64,000 bases of DNA, from contig NC_057810.1 of the NCBI RefSeq assembly GCF_018294505.1, positions 709,813,563 to 709,877,562 on the forward strand. The letters are read 5' to 3'. The notes below the pieces were generated by a model that was given only the letters and a program-made list of their open reading frames with translations, made no database searches and was not told the origin of the DNA. This DNA is from Triticum aestivum. Lineage: Eukaryota; Streptophyta; Magnoliopsida; Poales; Poaceae. Positions 21,800-31,294 of the stretch are shown piece by piece (position 1 is the stretch's first letter; each line of letters opens with the position of its first letter). The translations under genes and the position numbers were made by a program.

Positions 21800-23869
21800 C
21801 TAGATTAAGAGTCGGCACTGGCGAGTGGTATGTTTTGGGTAAATGAAGTTACCCTCCTCGTCTTTCTTCATGTGGATGTGGCATGGTAAATCCATCACGT
21901 CGTTTCCTTCCTTGTCCTTCACCTTCTTGGGATTCCAAGATCCTTTGGGCTTCCCTTTAAACTTGCCCTGAGTCACGGCCAAGGCTTCTCCAGGAGCAGC
22001 TGGCTCGGCTTTCCGCTTCTGCTTCCGACTGGAGTTCCCTCCTCCGGTTTCATGAGCAGTCGGCTTGTACTTGCCACTCCGGAGTCGGTCCTCTTCTTCA
22101 CCATTGGCATATTTGGTGGCAATCTCCATCATTCGACTCAGAGTCATGTCTCCAATCCGACCGAACTTAAAACTTAACTCCCTGTTCTTAACGCCTTCCT
22201 CGAAGGCACAGACTGCTTGGTGATCAGATACATTCTCCACTATGTGATGCAATGTGATCCACCTATGGATGTAATCCCTTAGGGTCTCATTCGACTTTTG
22301 CACGCAAACCTGCAGCTCTGTCAAACCTGCTGGTCGCTTGCAAGTTCCTTCAAATGTCCTGAGAAACACTCGGGCGAGATCTTCCCAAGTGTAAATGCTG
22401 CTTGGTGCCAACTGATTCAGCCATGCTCTGGCCGAGCCCTCCAACATAAGAGATAGATGTTTCATGGCCACCTCATCATTGCCGCCGCCAATCTGAACAG
22501 CCACTCGGTAGTCCTCAAGCCAAGTATCGGGCTTGGACTCACCAGTGAACTTACTAACCCTAGTCGCCAACCTGAAGTTGGGAGGGATCACCGCGGCCCT
22601 GATGGCTCTGCTAAAACACTCTAGTCCTGAAACATGAACTCTGATGCTGGTGGGCGCATCTCTATCATGACCTTCTCGGTGAGCTCTATTCCGATCGACT
22701 AAACCCTGAACGATAATGGATCTCGCATCAAAGCCTGGTTCTCTGGGGTCGACTGGAACCCTTCGTCCAACACTGTGCTGGCGCCTGTCATCTTGCTGTC
22801 GAGGGGCGTACGACCCACCCCTTGGGGGAGGAGTGGGCACTCGACGCCGATCATCGCGGTCGAATCGGTCATCATACTGATTACGTCGACCTCCACGTCC
22901 CTCACGCCGCGGGGGCGGTCTTGGGCTATGGGCCGACTGGACTGAATTCGCAGCGACGGATCTGCTGTGAATCCTGTTCCGCGACTGTGATACGGCTGAA
23001 TTTTGATCTCGTGCCGCCCAGAGCAAATCCTTGATCTGCATCAAGCCTCTGCCAGCCTGTGACTGGGAAGGCTGAATTGACTCTGCTATACGGGTTGCAG
23101 CTGCTAAATTCTGGATCGGAGTCCGATATACCTGAGTAGGTGGTGGAAAGAGCTGGCGTCGACTGGAGTACGGGACCCGTTGCCGTGCACGCTCGTCGAG
23201 TGCTCGCTGGAGGTTCTCCAGTCGAGTGCGCTTAGCCAGGTTGGCCAAACGCGGGTCCTCCAAGGCGCGAGCCTCGGGGGTTTCTCCAACGATAGGAGTA
23301 TGCAGTGCATCCATGTTCCGGCGGCGAAGATCTTCTCTTTGCAGCGAAGTGAGTGGCTCGGGTTGATACTCCTCGTGGACCTGCGCTGGGTCGCCTCCAC
23401 CGTCGCCTCCGTCAGCACGGGGGAAGCCGGGAGGACTGCGTGGTCCATTGACCATCAGAACCTCCGCCGCTGGATCACTGTTGTCGCACTCGGATGCAGT
23501 CTCTACGGAGCCAGTCGACAGGTCGAACAGGCCGTAGAGAGATTCGTTGGGCTCGATTGCCGCAACTTGGGGGGTGGTCGACTGGCGAGCCACCGCGTTC
23601 CTCACCCACCGCTGAAGCCTCGACCGACCGGAGTGCTTGCGCCGGCGGGAAGCAGGGAGGGAGGATGACACGACGACCGGCCGATACTGGGTCGACGGTT
23701 GCCGCAGGAGGACACCGCGGACACACGCGCGAAAGTGTGTCGCTCCGCGGACCGGGAGCGCGCCGATGTCGAGTGGAGCCTCCTGAAGCCAAGCAGAGTC
23801 GTCGGCGATGAACGTGAGCGCGCCGAGACGGATCTCGCGGCCCTCGACCAAAACTCCGCCTGAAACCAT
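21800..23869 (-). CDS. Gag polyprotein of element B
   Basis: An open frame of 689 codons from ATG at 23,869. Residues 1-380 are charged, low-complexity sequence rich in Arg, Pro and Asp (including a long Arg/Asp run near 320-370). Residues about 420-560 match the retrotransposon gag domain (FTGESKPDTWLEDY, ARAWLNQL, WEDLARVFLRTFEG). A Lys-rich region follows, then a Cys/His segment (PCHIHMKKD and, later, HTTRQC) that fits a zinc knuckle. It would package element RNA. It ends at a TAG that I infer was CAG, since the protease continues in phase; gag itself is otherwise uninterrupted, unusual in this nest. Confidence 0.8.
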   Translation of the reverse strand: MVSGGVLVEGREIRLGALTFIADDSAWLQEAPLDIGALPVRGATHFRACVRGVLLRQPSTQYRPVVVSSSLPASRRRKHSGRSRLQRWVRNAVARQSTTPQVAAIEPNESLYGLFDLSTGSVETASECDNSDPAAEVLMVNGPRSPPGFPRADGGDGGGDPAQVHEEYQPEPLTSLQREDLRRRNMDALHTPIVGETPEARALEDPRLANLAKRTRLENLQRALDERARQRVPYSSRRQLFPPPTQVYRTPIQNLAAATRIAESIQPSQSQAGRGLMQIKDLLWAARDQNSAVSQSRNRIHSRSVAANSVQSAHSPRPPPRREGRGGRRNQYDDRFDRDDRRRVPTPPPRGGSYAPRQQDDRRQHSVGRRVPVDPREPGFDARSIIVQGLVDRNRAHREGHDRDAPTSIRVHVSGLECFSRAIRAAVIPPNFRLATRVSKFTGESKPDTWLEDYRVAVQIGGGNDEVAMKHLSLMLEGSARAWLNQLAPSSIYTWEDLARVFLRTFEGTCKRPAGLTELQVCVQKSNETLRDYIHRWITLHHIVENVSDHQAVCAFEEGVKNRELSFKFGRIGDMTLSRMMEIATKYANGEEEDRLRSGKYKPTAHETGGGNSSRKQKRKAEPAAPGEALAVTQGKFKGKPKGSWNPKKVKDKEGNDVMDLPCHIHMKKDEEGNFIYPKHTTRQCRLLI

Positions 23870-23917
23870 GATGAAAGAGACCGGAAAAATTGCAACTTCT
23901 CCAATAAGTTGCTAAGA

Positions 23918-23942
23918 CACCTGCCCCACGGTGGGCGCCAAC
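23918..23942 (-). other. Primer binding site region of element B
   Basis: Next to the LTR the minus strand reads gttggcgcccaccgtggggc. A ttggcgccc... start directly after an LTR ending in aca is what I expect for plant gypsy primer sites; I do not assign the tRNA. Confidence 0.6.
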
Positions 23943-24488
23943 TGTCGTGGTTCTAAGTCTGACAGTAGAATGGGGGGTGGGTATGGAGAGGCAAGATCCT
24001 AGCTATGGAGTAGTTGTATACGCGAGAGATTTACGAGTTCAGGCCCTTCTCGGAGGAAGTAACAGCCCTACGTCTCGGAGCCCGGAGGCGGTCGACTGGA
24101 TTATATGAGTATGAATTACAGGGGTGCGAACCCTTTACACTGAGGAGGGGGCTGGCTTATATAGAGTTCGCTAGACCCCTCCGGCCCTCAGTTATGCAGG
24201 GTTTAAAGTACATTAAGACAGGGGGTTACTGGTAACGCCCACATAAAGTGCTATGAAGACCATAAAAGCTACTTAATGACAGACCGTTGCGTGCAGAGTG
24301 ACTTTAGATCTCCTGGCCGTCGAGTGGTTAGCTTCATGGTCGAGTGGTTATCTTCATCGTCGAGTGTCCTCGAGTCCGTCGAGTGGATCACCTCTAGGTC
24401 GACTGACAGGTAGTTTCTTCTAGAGATGTCCTTGGGTAGGATAGCTTAGACAGGTCCATGACCCTACCCTAGATACATAACATCATCA
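23943..24488 (-). repeat. Right LTR of element B (5' LTR in gag sense)
   Basis: It begins tgtcgtggttctaag next to the primer site and ends near aacatcatca. In the minus sense it starts with TG. The exact outer edge is uncertain by a few bases because of the tca repeats. The partner LTR is outside the window. Confidence 0.7.
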
Positions 24489-24734
24489 TGTGCATCACAA
24501 TAAAACAAATGGACACATGGCACAGCAGCAACCGAGAATATGTGAGGAGGCCACGTCTTCCTCGACTCCGGATGCCATCTATAAAGTTTTTTGTTTTCAT
24601 ATACAGTAAATGATAGGTGAAAAAACGGCATGATTTTAGGAACCTAATCCTGAAATACGAGGTCACAAATGGACATGAACATATGGTTAACCCAATTGCA
24701 ATGAGCTGGCTCCACCCTTACAATTATTTGTTTA

Positions 24735-25345
24735 TGAGTTTTTTTTGCGGGCAAAACTTCCAATCTATTCATCTTCAATCATGGTAGTACAACAAACACT
24801 AGAAATAATAAAGATTACATCTAGATCCGTAGACCACCTAGCGCCGACTACAAGCACTGAAACGAGCCGAAGGTGCGCCGCTCTCATCACCGGAGCCGGG
24901 CAAACCTTGTTGTAGTAGACAGTTGGGAACTCATCGTGCTAAGGCCCCATAAAACCAACAAACGAGAACAACAACCGCCGCGGATGAATAGAGTAGATAA
25001 GAATGATCCAAGCTAAAGACATAGGAACGAAGGCGAACGACGAACAGATCCGAGCAAATCCACCAAACACAGATCCGCCAGAGACACACCTTCACACGCC
25101 CACCGATGATGCTAGACGAATCTTCAGAACGGGGCTAGACGGTGAAACCTTTATTCCTTCTTCAGGGAGCCGCCGCCGTCTTGCCTTCCTAAGCAGGACA
25201 CAAACCCTAACAAACCTCAAAAAAAGATGAAAAAACAGAGTCTTCCCACAAGCAAGGGCCAAGGCCACCAGAGACGGGACGGACCGGCGCCGCCGCCGGC
25301 GGGAGGCAGAGAACTCTAGCTTTTTGGGAGGCGGCGGCTGGCTAC
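24735..25345 (-). other. Probable retroposon-like repeat with T-run at left
   Basis: A T-run at 24,739-24,746 followed by gcgggcaaaacttcc, and a GC-rich right end (cgccgccgccggcggg), suggest a minus-strand transcript-like repeat ending in poly-A. I recall similar repeats in Triticeae DNA but cannot name the family. Target duplications are not clear. No coding frame convinces me. Confidence 0.35.
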
Positions 25346-26923
25346 GTCGCATTAGTTTTTTAGCTTACAACTTAAAACGTCCACTGATTTATGAGTTGAT
25401 CCGGATTCACAAAAGTGTCAGGTTCTCCTACTTCAGAACATGCGTGGTCTGAAAGATAGACCCATTCAAGAATTGATACAGAGAAATAATCATGCTTTAT
25501 GAGAGGACACAAGAAGTTCATGTTGAAGATTTACATACGAAGGTTACACTGATGCATGATTCAGGACTAGCAGTAATAAAAAAGACACTCGTTCAAACTT
25601 CTCCGAGCACTCTCCCTATCCAACTACCGTTCTTCCACCTGAGCGTAGTAGCTGGAGGAGGCGCATCTTGAGTGAGAGTGTGGCTTCTTGAACATCTTTG
25701 CTAATGGTCGACAATGACCCATAGCAAATGACGAGCACATTTACTAGTTTACGATAAAAGAGCAAGACCGTATTTGATTTCTACATTTGCATGGACACAA
25801 ATGCCCCTGCCCAATATGCTCAGAAAGAAAAAAGGAAAAAACACAATCGACTCTGACTCAACCGCCGCCCCACTACTTCAACCGCCGCGGGCATCATCTT
25901 AAGCAACAGTAGTGCACCCCACTCCTCGCCTGCACTACTGTTGCCTAAGATGATGCTATCGTTCTTCATCCCACACTTCCTCAATATCGTTTGGCATTGA
26001 ATGTAGAGCTCGGCCACGTTGGACCTCGATTCAGTGACTTTTCCTGGTCCGGGTCCTATTACTCCTTGCCTTACATACGAGAAGTCCAATACTAGCGATT
26101 CAGACAATAGCATGGGTGAAGAAGGAACTTTCCCATTGCCATGGCGTGAGCCACCAACCACTGGTTGCCCTTTATGGCCAAACGAGCTGCCTATCCGCCG
26201 CTTCTTAGCGCAGAGTGCGGCATGCCGGGGCACCTCCATCAGCATACAAAGGTGAGGTGGGTCCGCATTGACCCCTTACGGGGATCATCATATAATAACT
26301 ACGTGTAGGAATTATTAGCTTGTGCATAGGTAATTGAATTATTTCCGGAAAAAAAGCTAATTGAATTATAATTTTTGAGGACTTATAAAAAAATCTTCTA
26401 TTGGCGACACATGTAGTCATGTGGGTATGTTATGGCCCATCCACATATCTAGACAACTGAATTTGGATGGGGCTCTCCCGATACGTGTCTCGTTTTCTTG
26501 TCGTGCTACTTTATTTATGTCAAGTGTGGTAAGATGATATTATTCTTTGCTGTTGCGCAGTTTTTGTTGTTGTTTGACGATCTAGGAATGTTGCTTTCAT
26601 TATTATTCAGGCTTAAAGGAAAAGGTAAAGTATCGAATTTGGAAGAATAATTACAAGGAGAAAAATAGACACAGGTCAAACTTACGAAAGGAAACGCATT
26701 ATAGCAAACTGAGATCATTTTACAGACTTATAGTAGTATTGTACCATTACGAACTTCACACTGATTTTTTTTTTTTTTTTTGCGGGTGAAAACTTCACAC
26801 TGAGTGACACTTGCATAAAGTAAACTATCCGCAGTCCCGCACACATCATGCATGCACACATGCACATTATTGAAGTCAAAATCGGATGCACGCATGCATG
26901 TTACAATCGACCGGCACCAGATT
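25346..26923. other. Intergenic, no recognised gene apart from a weak frame
   Basis: Mostly ordinary AT-rich DNA with a poly-T run at 26,767-26,781. The minus-strand frame at 25,820-26,245 (141 codons) has coding-like content (Gly/Pro/Ser runs, no low complexity) but matches no family I know. It may be a gene fragment. Confidence 0.4.
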
Positions 26924-27318
26924 TTAGAGTACATCCGACCAGGTAAGGACACCTCGCCAAGGTTGGTATCGAGAAGTACCTCCCACAATGACGGACGTGC
27001 TAATCTCATCGATGCGGCAACCGTTATCGGTGCCGCACTCGTGGACGACCATAGCCTCCTGGGATCTCCCGATCGAGCTCTTGATGTTGATCATCTTCCA
27101 GCACCGGAGGCCGTTCTCATACCACGCCGTGGTCAGCAACACCAGGAAGAGGCCATTGCTGTGGTGCTGGTCGTCACACGCCGCAGGCCCACCCTCTTCT
27201 CCTGGGAACCCGTCCAATGACATCACCGCCGGGACGTTGATGGCCAGCCCTGCCGTGCGGACACCTGCACAAAAACAAGGATCCCAAGGATTGCCACCGC
27301 CTTGCTTGTGCCTGCCAT
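26924..27318 (-). pseudogene. Kiwellin / ripening-related protein relic 1
   Basis: ATG at 27,318 starts a signal-peptide-like stretch (VAILGILVFVQ). The kiwellin pattern then appears in the next frame: a short Val-Met-Ser-Leu-Asp-Gly-Phe start, GGPAACD, HHSNG, WYENGLRC, MVVHECG and DNGC. The C-terminal segment needs two more frame changes (LDTNLGEV in one frame, then TWSDVL in another). Kiwellins are secreted, cysteine-rich, double-psi beta-barrel proteins; a maize member inhibits a fungal chorismate mutase. At least three frameshifts make this copy a relic. Two better copies lie at 30,780 and 36,111 on the same strand. Confidence 0.7.
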
Positions 27319-27674
27319 GGCGATTCAGCGATCGAGCTCCTGCTTGCGTTTATAAGCTAGCTTATCTTGCTGTTGCCGTGCTTTGGTTTCTCTGTTCTTT
27401 GTAAGAGTTTATATAGGCTCGTGTTGCAGCCTAGAGAGAATGTAAGGTACGTACTCACACACGTGATGTGCATGCCGCCCTCGCGTGGCTCGTCAAAGAG
27501 TCTGCAGACAAAATAAGGATTCTCCCCTCATGTATCCTTGCATTGTTAAGACCACGCATGTTTTTGGAACTCATATATCGCTAAAAAAATATGGAGCATT
27601 ACAATCCAACTTCAATCTAATTCATATTGCACAAGAAACAATGAAAAAAGATGATCAAGGGCAAGATCACACAA

Positions 27675-27690
27675 GTGGGTGTAGTAATCT
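27675..27690 (+). repeat. Target-site duplication of LINE fragment, left copy
   Basis: gtgggtgtagtaatct, repeated exactly at 27,872-27,887. It marks target-primed reverse transcription. Confidence 0.9.
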
Positions 27691-27871
27691 TTTTTTTTGA
27701 CGGGAATAGCAGGAGCTCTGCCTTTGCATTATAGAAGAGAAGACATACAGAAACGGATGGACCATCGTGTGGAGGTCGCATCCCACATTACAACGTGAAG
27801 ATTAGGAGACAGAAAAAATTACAGCCCTACATTGTGAATCCCTCTAGTTGCCTCCCCTAAGCACTTGATGT
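27691..27871 (-). mobile_element. 5'-truncated LINE 3' end
   Basis: A 181-base insertion with a T8 run at its left edge (poly-A on the minus strand) and an exact 16-bp target duplication on both sides. Its sequence (gcaggagctctgcctttgca) is like the 3' tail of Triticeae LINEs. It is too short to code. Confidence 0.85.
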
Positions 27872-28282
27872 GTGGGTGTAGTAATCTAGGTGTTAAGTAA
27901 CAGGGAAATACACCTGGTCAAATAAGAGTTCATCCAAGTGCTGTCTAATCTTTATCCGTCATGTACTATCATCAACATGTTTCGTAGTTGGCTATGTGGC
28001 ATCGATCACGTGTTCAGCATACATATAAGTGTATGAGTGATAGCCCGCTTGATTTTCTCATTGTGGGTATGTGGAGATAATGTGCTTTTTAGTTTTACTA
28101 GTAAAAGCTTCTACCAAGTCCAGCACTTTTTATCCCGGCATTTATTTCACAGTGTGTGTGGTTGTGCAGGTTGTGCACGTCCTGATCTTTCAGAGCCCGG
28201 ATGTGATTTTGTTTCGTACATATCCGTTTGATCCCGTATTATGAGTCAATCAGGTGCCCTATATAAAAAAGCACTCCACTGT

Positions 28283-28410
28283 TGCAACGCTTGGTAGAGT
28301 CCTTGTCAATGTTATACTGATTGGTTCAATGCTTTTTGCAAACTTTTGAAGTTTTTAATTTTTGGGATTTCATGCTTTCAGAAAAGTCACACTTTTCAAA
28401 TAGGGTATGT
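28283..28410 (+). repeat. Third, partial copy of the kiwellin-downstream repeat
   Basis: From ttgcaacgcttggtagagtc through cttttcaaata this aligns with about 29,973-30,090 and about 35,319-35,440. The kiwellin part is not attached here, so this is a truncated third copy of the duplicated unit. Confidence 0.75.
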
Positions 28411-28658
28411 CTACAACACATCTAAATATGATATAGTTATATCGCATCTAAATGATGATGTCATCAACACCTTACCACAACAAAAACAAGCTCAGCTCCC
28501 TTTGTTTGTTTGTTTTTCTATTTGCCACCTGTCCACAGTAAATTAAGGTAGTATTTTTTTTCATTTGCCAAAATAAGATGAAACAGTACATACACACCGG
28601 GATCTAGCAGCTGCTGACCTGGTAGCTAATTACCAATCTAGTACGTGCGTTCGGGTCC

Positions 28659-28942
28659 TTTTTTTTGGATTTTGGGTACATGCTTCTCTTTAACACAGTA
28701 CAGACACACACGCACATCCTACCCCTATGAGCACCTCCGAAAGACTGAGCCGGCATATCATCTTGAAATTTACGAAGTCACTGTAGGCACCTCGTCGTCG
28801 ACGGGAATGTCTCCTCCCACCTAATACGCATCGCCGGAAATCCTGAAATAAATCCAGAAATAAATGCAAGTACCAGGATTTAAATCCTGGTGAGCTGGGG
28901 ATACCACAGTCCCTCTAACCATCCAACCACAGGTTGGTTCGC
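28659..28942 (-). mobile_element. tRNA-derived SINE
   Basis: On the minus strand it begins gcgaaccaacctgtggttgg, then atggttagagggactg (A-box-like) and aggatttaaatcctgg (a decayed B box). It ends in an A8 tail. The layout of a tRNA-like head, unrelated body and A tail is that of a SINE. It resembles the Au SINE of Triticeae as I remember it; the family name is tentative. Confidence 0.65.
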
Positions 28943-29062
28943 CACTAGCTACCTATCTAGTACTAGTAGTACTTACCTAGTTTTTTTTCTTGTTCATGAA
29001 TACTAGCTTACTTTCCAATTTTTTTGAGCCAACTGCTAGCTAATTACTCCCCTAACTAATTA

Positions 29063-29136
29063 CTTCCTTTATAAAGAAATATAAGAGTGTTTAGATCACT
29101 AATCATTTAACGCTCTTATATTTTCTACAAAGGGAG
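29063..29136 (+). mobile_element. Stowaway-type MITE
   Basis: 74 bases with inverted ends (cttccttt... and ...aaagggag), a palindromic aagagtgtttagatcact / aacgctcttatatt core and TA on both sides (29,061-29,062; 29,137-29,138). Typical of the short Thalos/Athos-like Tc1/Mariner MITEs. Confidence 0.75.
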
Positions 29137-29579
29137 TACTACATATCAATTATTACCTACATTTCTGACTCCGTCGACTACTATATAATAATTAATTCAT
29201 CAACAACTAGCTAGATGTAGGCGCACATCTTCATGCGGGGCAATTCCATCTCTCTCCACAAAATTAACCTCTTTTTTGACTTCTCATGTGCGCACCACAG
29301 CACGCGACGCCCATCGACGACCGCCATGTCGTTGCCGCAGCGCAATTGAGGTACATCAAGTGGTCGCTATGCACCAGTGATGGCCACCAACCCGTTTGAA
29401 CGAGCTACACCAAAATATCTCTGCCCCCCCCCCCCCCCCCAATCCAAAGGCGGCTTCGTTCATATCGTTGCTATTTCACAAGCCATGCGAACCTATGGTA
29501 CATGTGGTGTGACAAAGATTGAATTCTCAATGCTTGACATGTTAATATGACCAAATGATGGAACAATAGTAGGCCTGTT

Positions 29580-29725
29580 GCGTGTCGAGGGTGGACTTGC
29601 AACTGAAAAAAAAGTCAGCCCGGTTACATATCAAAGGTGGATTTGCAACTAGGACAAAAAAAAAAACCACGGAGCCTAGTTATATGTCAAAGATGGACTT
29701 GCAATTGAAAAAAAAAAGAGTCACA
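29580..29725 (+). repeat. Short tandem repeats, about 50-bp units
   Basis: Three units of the type tgtcaaagatggacttgcaa followed by ctgaaaaaaaa. The stretch before it (29,138-29,579) shows no gene and includes a C16 homopolymer near 29,425. Confidence 0.7.
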
Positions 29726-29763
29726 ATGATCTTCGATGTTAGGTGCCTCATGTCTTCGATGTT

Positions 29764-31090
29764 AGGCTTAGTTGCGAGGTCTGTGGTATTAGGCCAGGAC
29801 TATCAGCATCCCTTCAACAACTAGATAGGAGTTGCGACAGATGTTGCCTAGACGGTGGCTTCAGACTTACTGTTGTATTTTTTTGTAAGGTCTTTTGTGA
29901 CTAAATAATAAAGTGGCTGCATGCATCGCCCAGATGCAGAGGTCGGGGGTCTTCCTCCTTTTCTTGAAAACTATTGCAACGCTTGGTAGAGTCCTTATCA
30001 ATGTTATACTGACTGGTTCAATGCTTTGTGCAAACTTTTGAAATTTTGAACATTTGGGATTTCAAGCTTTCAGAAAAGTCATACTTTTCAAATATCAACA
30101 TTTTGAAATTTCCAAAAAAAATCCAAAATTTCTAAAATGTTTTGAAGTTTCCAAAATTTTAAACTTTTGGTTGTATAAACCTTTCAAGAGATTGCAACCT
30201 TTCGCGACGGCTTTTAATTTTGATTCTCAAATTTACCGAAAACAAAAAGACTTCGGTTAAAATAATATACCTATAAAAATTGAATTTTCAAGATTATGCA
30301 CATCATCCTAAGAAGCGTGTTAGTGTGGTGATCATTTCTAGGATAGAAATCGAAATAAAAGCTCCTAGAAAAAATTGTAGAAATCATCATCACTCTAGAC
30401 AAACTTACACTGAGTGCCACTTTCAGAAAAGTATATTTCCTGAACGCATAGTGCATTTTTTTTTAAGACGAGGATAATCACGGGCCACTGCACCTCTTGA
30501 TGGCTTGATGCACATCCCGCGCGTAGCTCGGAGAATATTTCCACGGACAAAATACCAAAACATGAAAGAGGATGTTCAAGCCCGTTATGCATTGGTCAGT
30601 GCAGGAGACTAGCGAGCTGAGATCTCACTTTACATTGACTTTCACCCTTATTTGCACTTCATATGTGTGCTTCACACACCATGCACGTATGCAAGTACTT
30701 TATTACTAGTATTTTAGATTCATCTTTTTCACTCTATCAGTCTGATAGTCTTGCACCGACCGATACATACTATGATGTTTCATGGGACAGCCCACCTGAT
30801 GGGTGCGACGCCGGCATTGGTGTCGAGCCCCAGGGCCTTCCACACGGCGGCTGACGTCCCCAACTCATCCTCGGCGCAGTCATCGCACACGTCCACGACC
30901 ATGGCCAACATGCTACGCCCGGTTTGCGTGCTGGAGACGCCTATAAAACTGTGACACCGCCCCCCGCCCGCGTACAGCTCTGTAGGCAGCGTTGTCAGCA
31001 AATCCCCGTCGCTGTGGTATATGCCGTCGCACGCTGCCGGCCCGCCGCCCTCCTCTTCTTCTTCGTACCCGTCCACTGTCATCGTTCCTG
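29764..31090. repeat. Direct duplication, copy 1 (left of polyamine oxidase)
   Basis: Aligns with 35,108-36,421 from gttaggctt at the left to atcgttcctgt at the right, with scattered differences and small indels. It begins with a LINE 3' tail (to about 29,965) and ends inside a kiwellin reading frame. The two copies flank the oxidase as direct repeats about 5.3 kb apart. Confidence 0.88.
30780..31082 (-). pseudogene. Kiwellin gene copy 2, lacking its signal peptide
   Basis: The frame is open for 100 codons and nearly identical to the mature part of the copy at 36,111. It has an acidic Glu5 run, GGGPAACD, YHSDGD, LYAGGGRCHS, MLAMVVDVCDDC and WKALGLDTNAG, ending AVP-stop. Upstream of codon 1 the homology stops at about 31,090, exactly at the edge of the duplicated block, so the signal-peptide codons are absent. 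Without a signal peptide the protein would stay in the cytoplasm, where its disulfides would not form well. It is a truncated duplicate unless a new start is used. Confidence 0.72.
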
Positions 31091-31161
31091 TGCATACACT
31101 AATATACCAACGCTAGAAACCAAATTAAAAGACCCCAGTCTCACCGCGTCTTGCACCGTGT

Positions 31162-31192
31162 CTCTTTATATATATATATATATATATACAAC
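31162..31192 (+). promoter_or_regulatory. TA repeat with TATA potential upstream of polyamine oxidase
   Basis: A (ta)n tract following tctctt, about 105-130 bases before the ATG at 31,295. It could serve as the TATA region, but is also a plain microsatellite. Confidence 0.4.
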
Positions 31193-31294
31193 ACAATGCC
31201 CGAGGGACCACTATCGTTCAACACAAGCTAGTAGCAATCTAGCCAGTATCTAAGCTGTGTAAGAGAAGTAGAGAACAGAGGGAGGGAGAGAAGG

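Larger units (their letters stand above)
10330..24488 (-). mobile_element. Gypsy LTR retrotransposon B (Tat-like), left end outside window
   Basis: On the minus strand from right to left the order is LTR (23,943-24,488), primer site, gag, protease, reverse transcriptase, RNase H, integrase, a tandem-repeat block and the antisense plus-strand gene. The order protease-RT-RNaseH-integrase with an extra antisense gene is the Tat-type Ty3/Gypsy plan. The other LTR should lie left of base 1. The element is split twice: by element A inside the antisense gene and by a CACTA element inside the protease. All the coding parts carry stops or frameshifts, so it is inactive. Confidence 0.85.
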
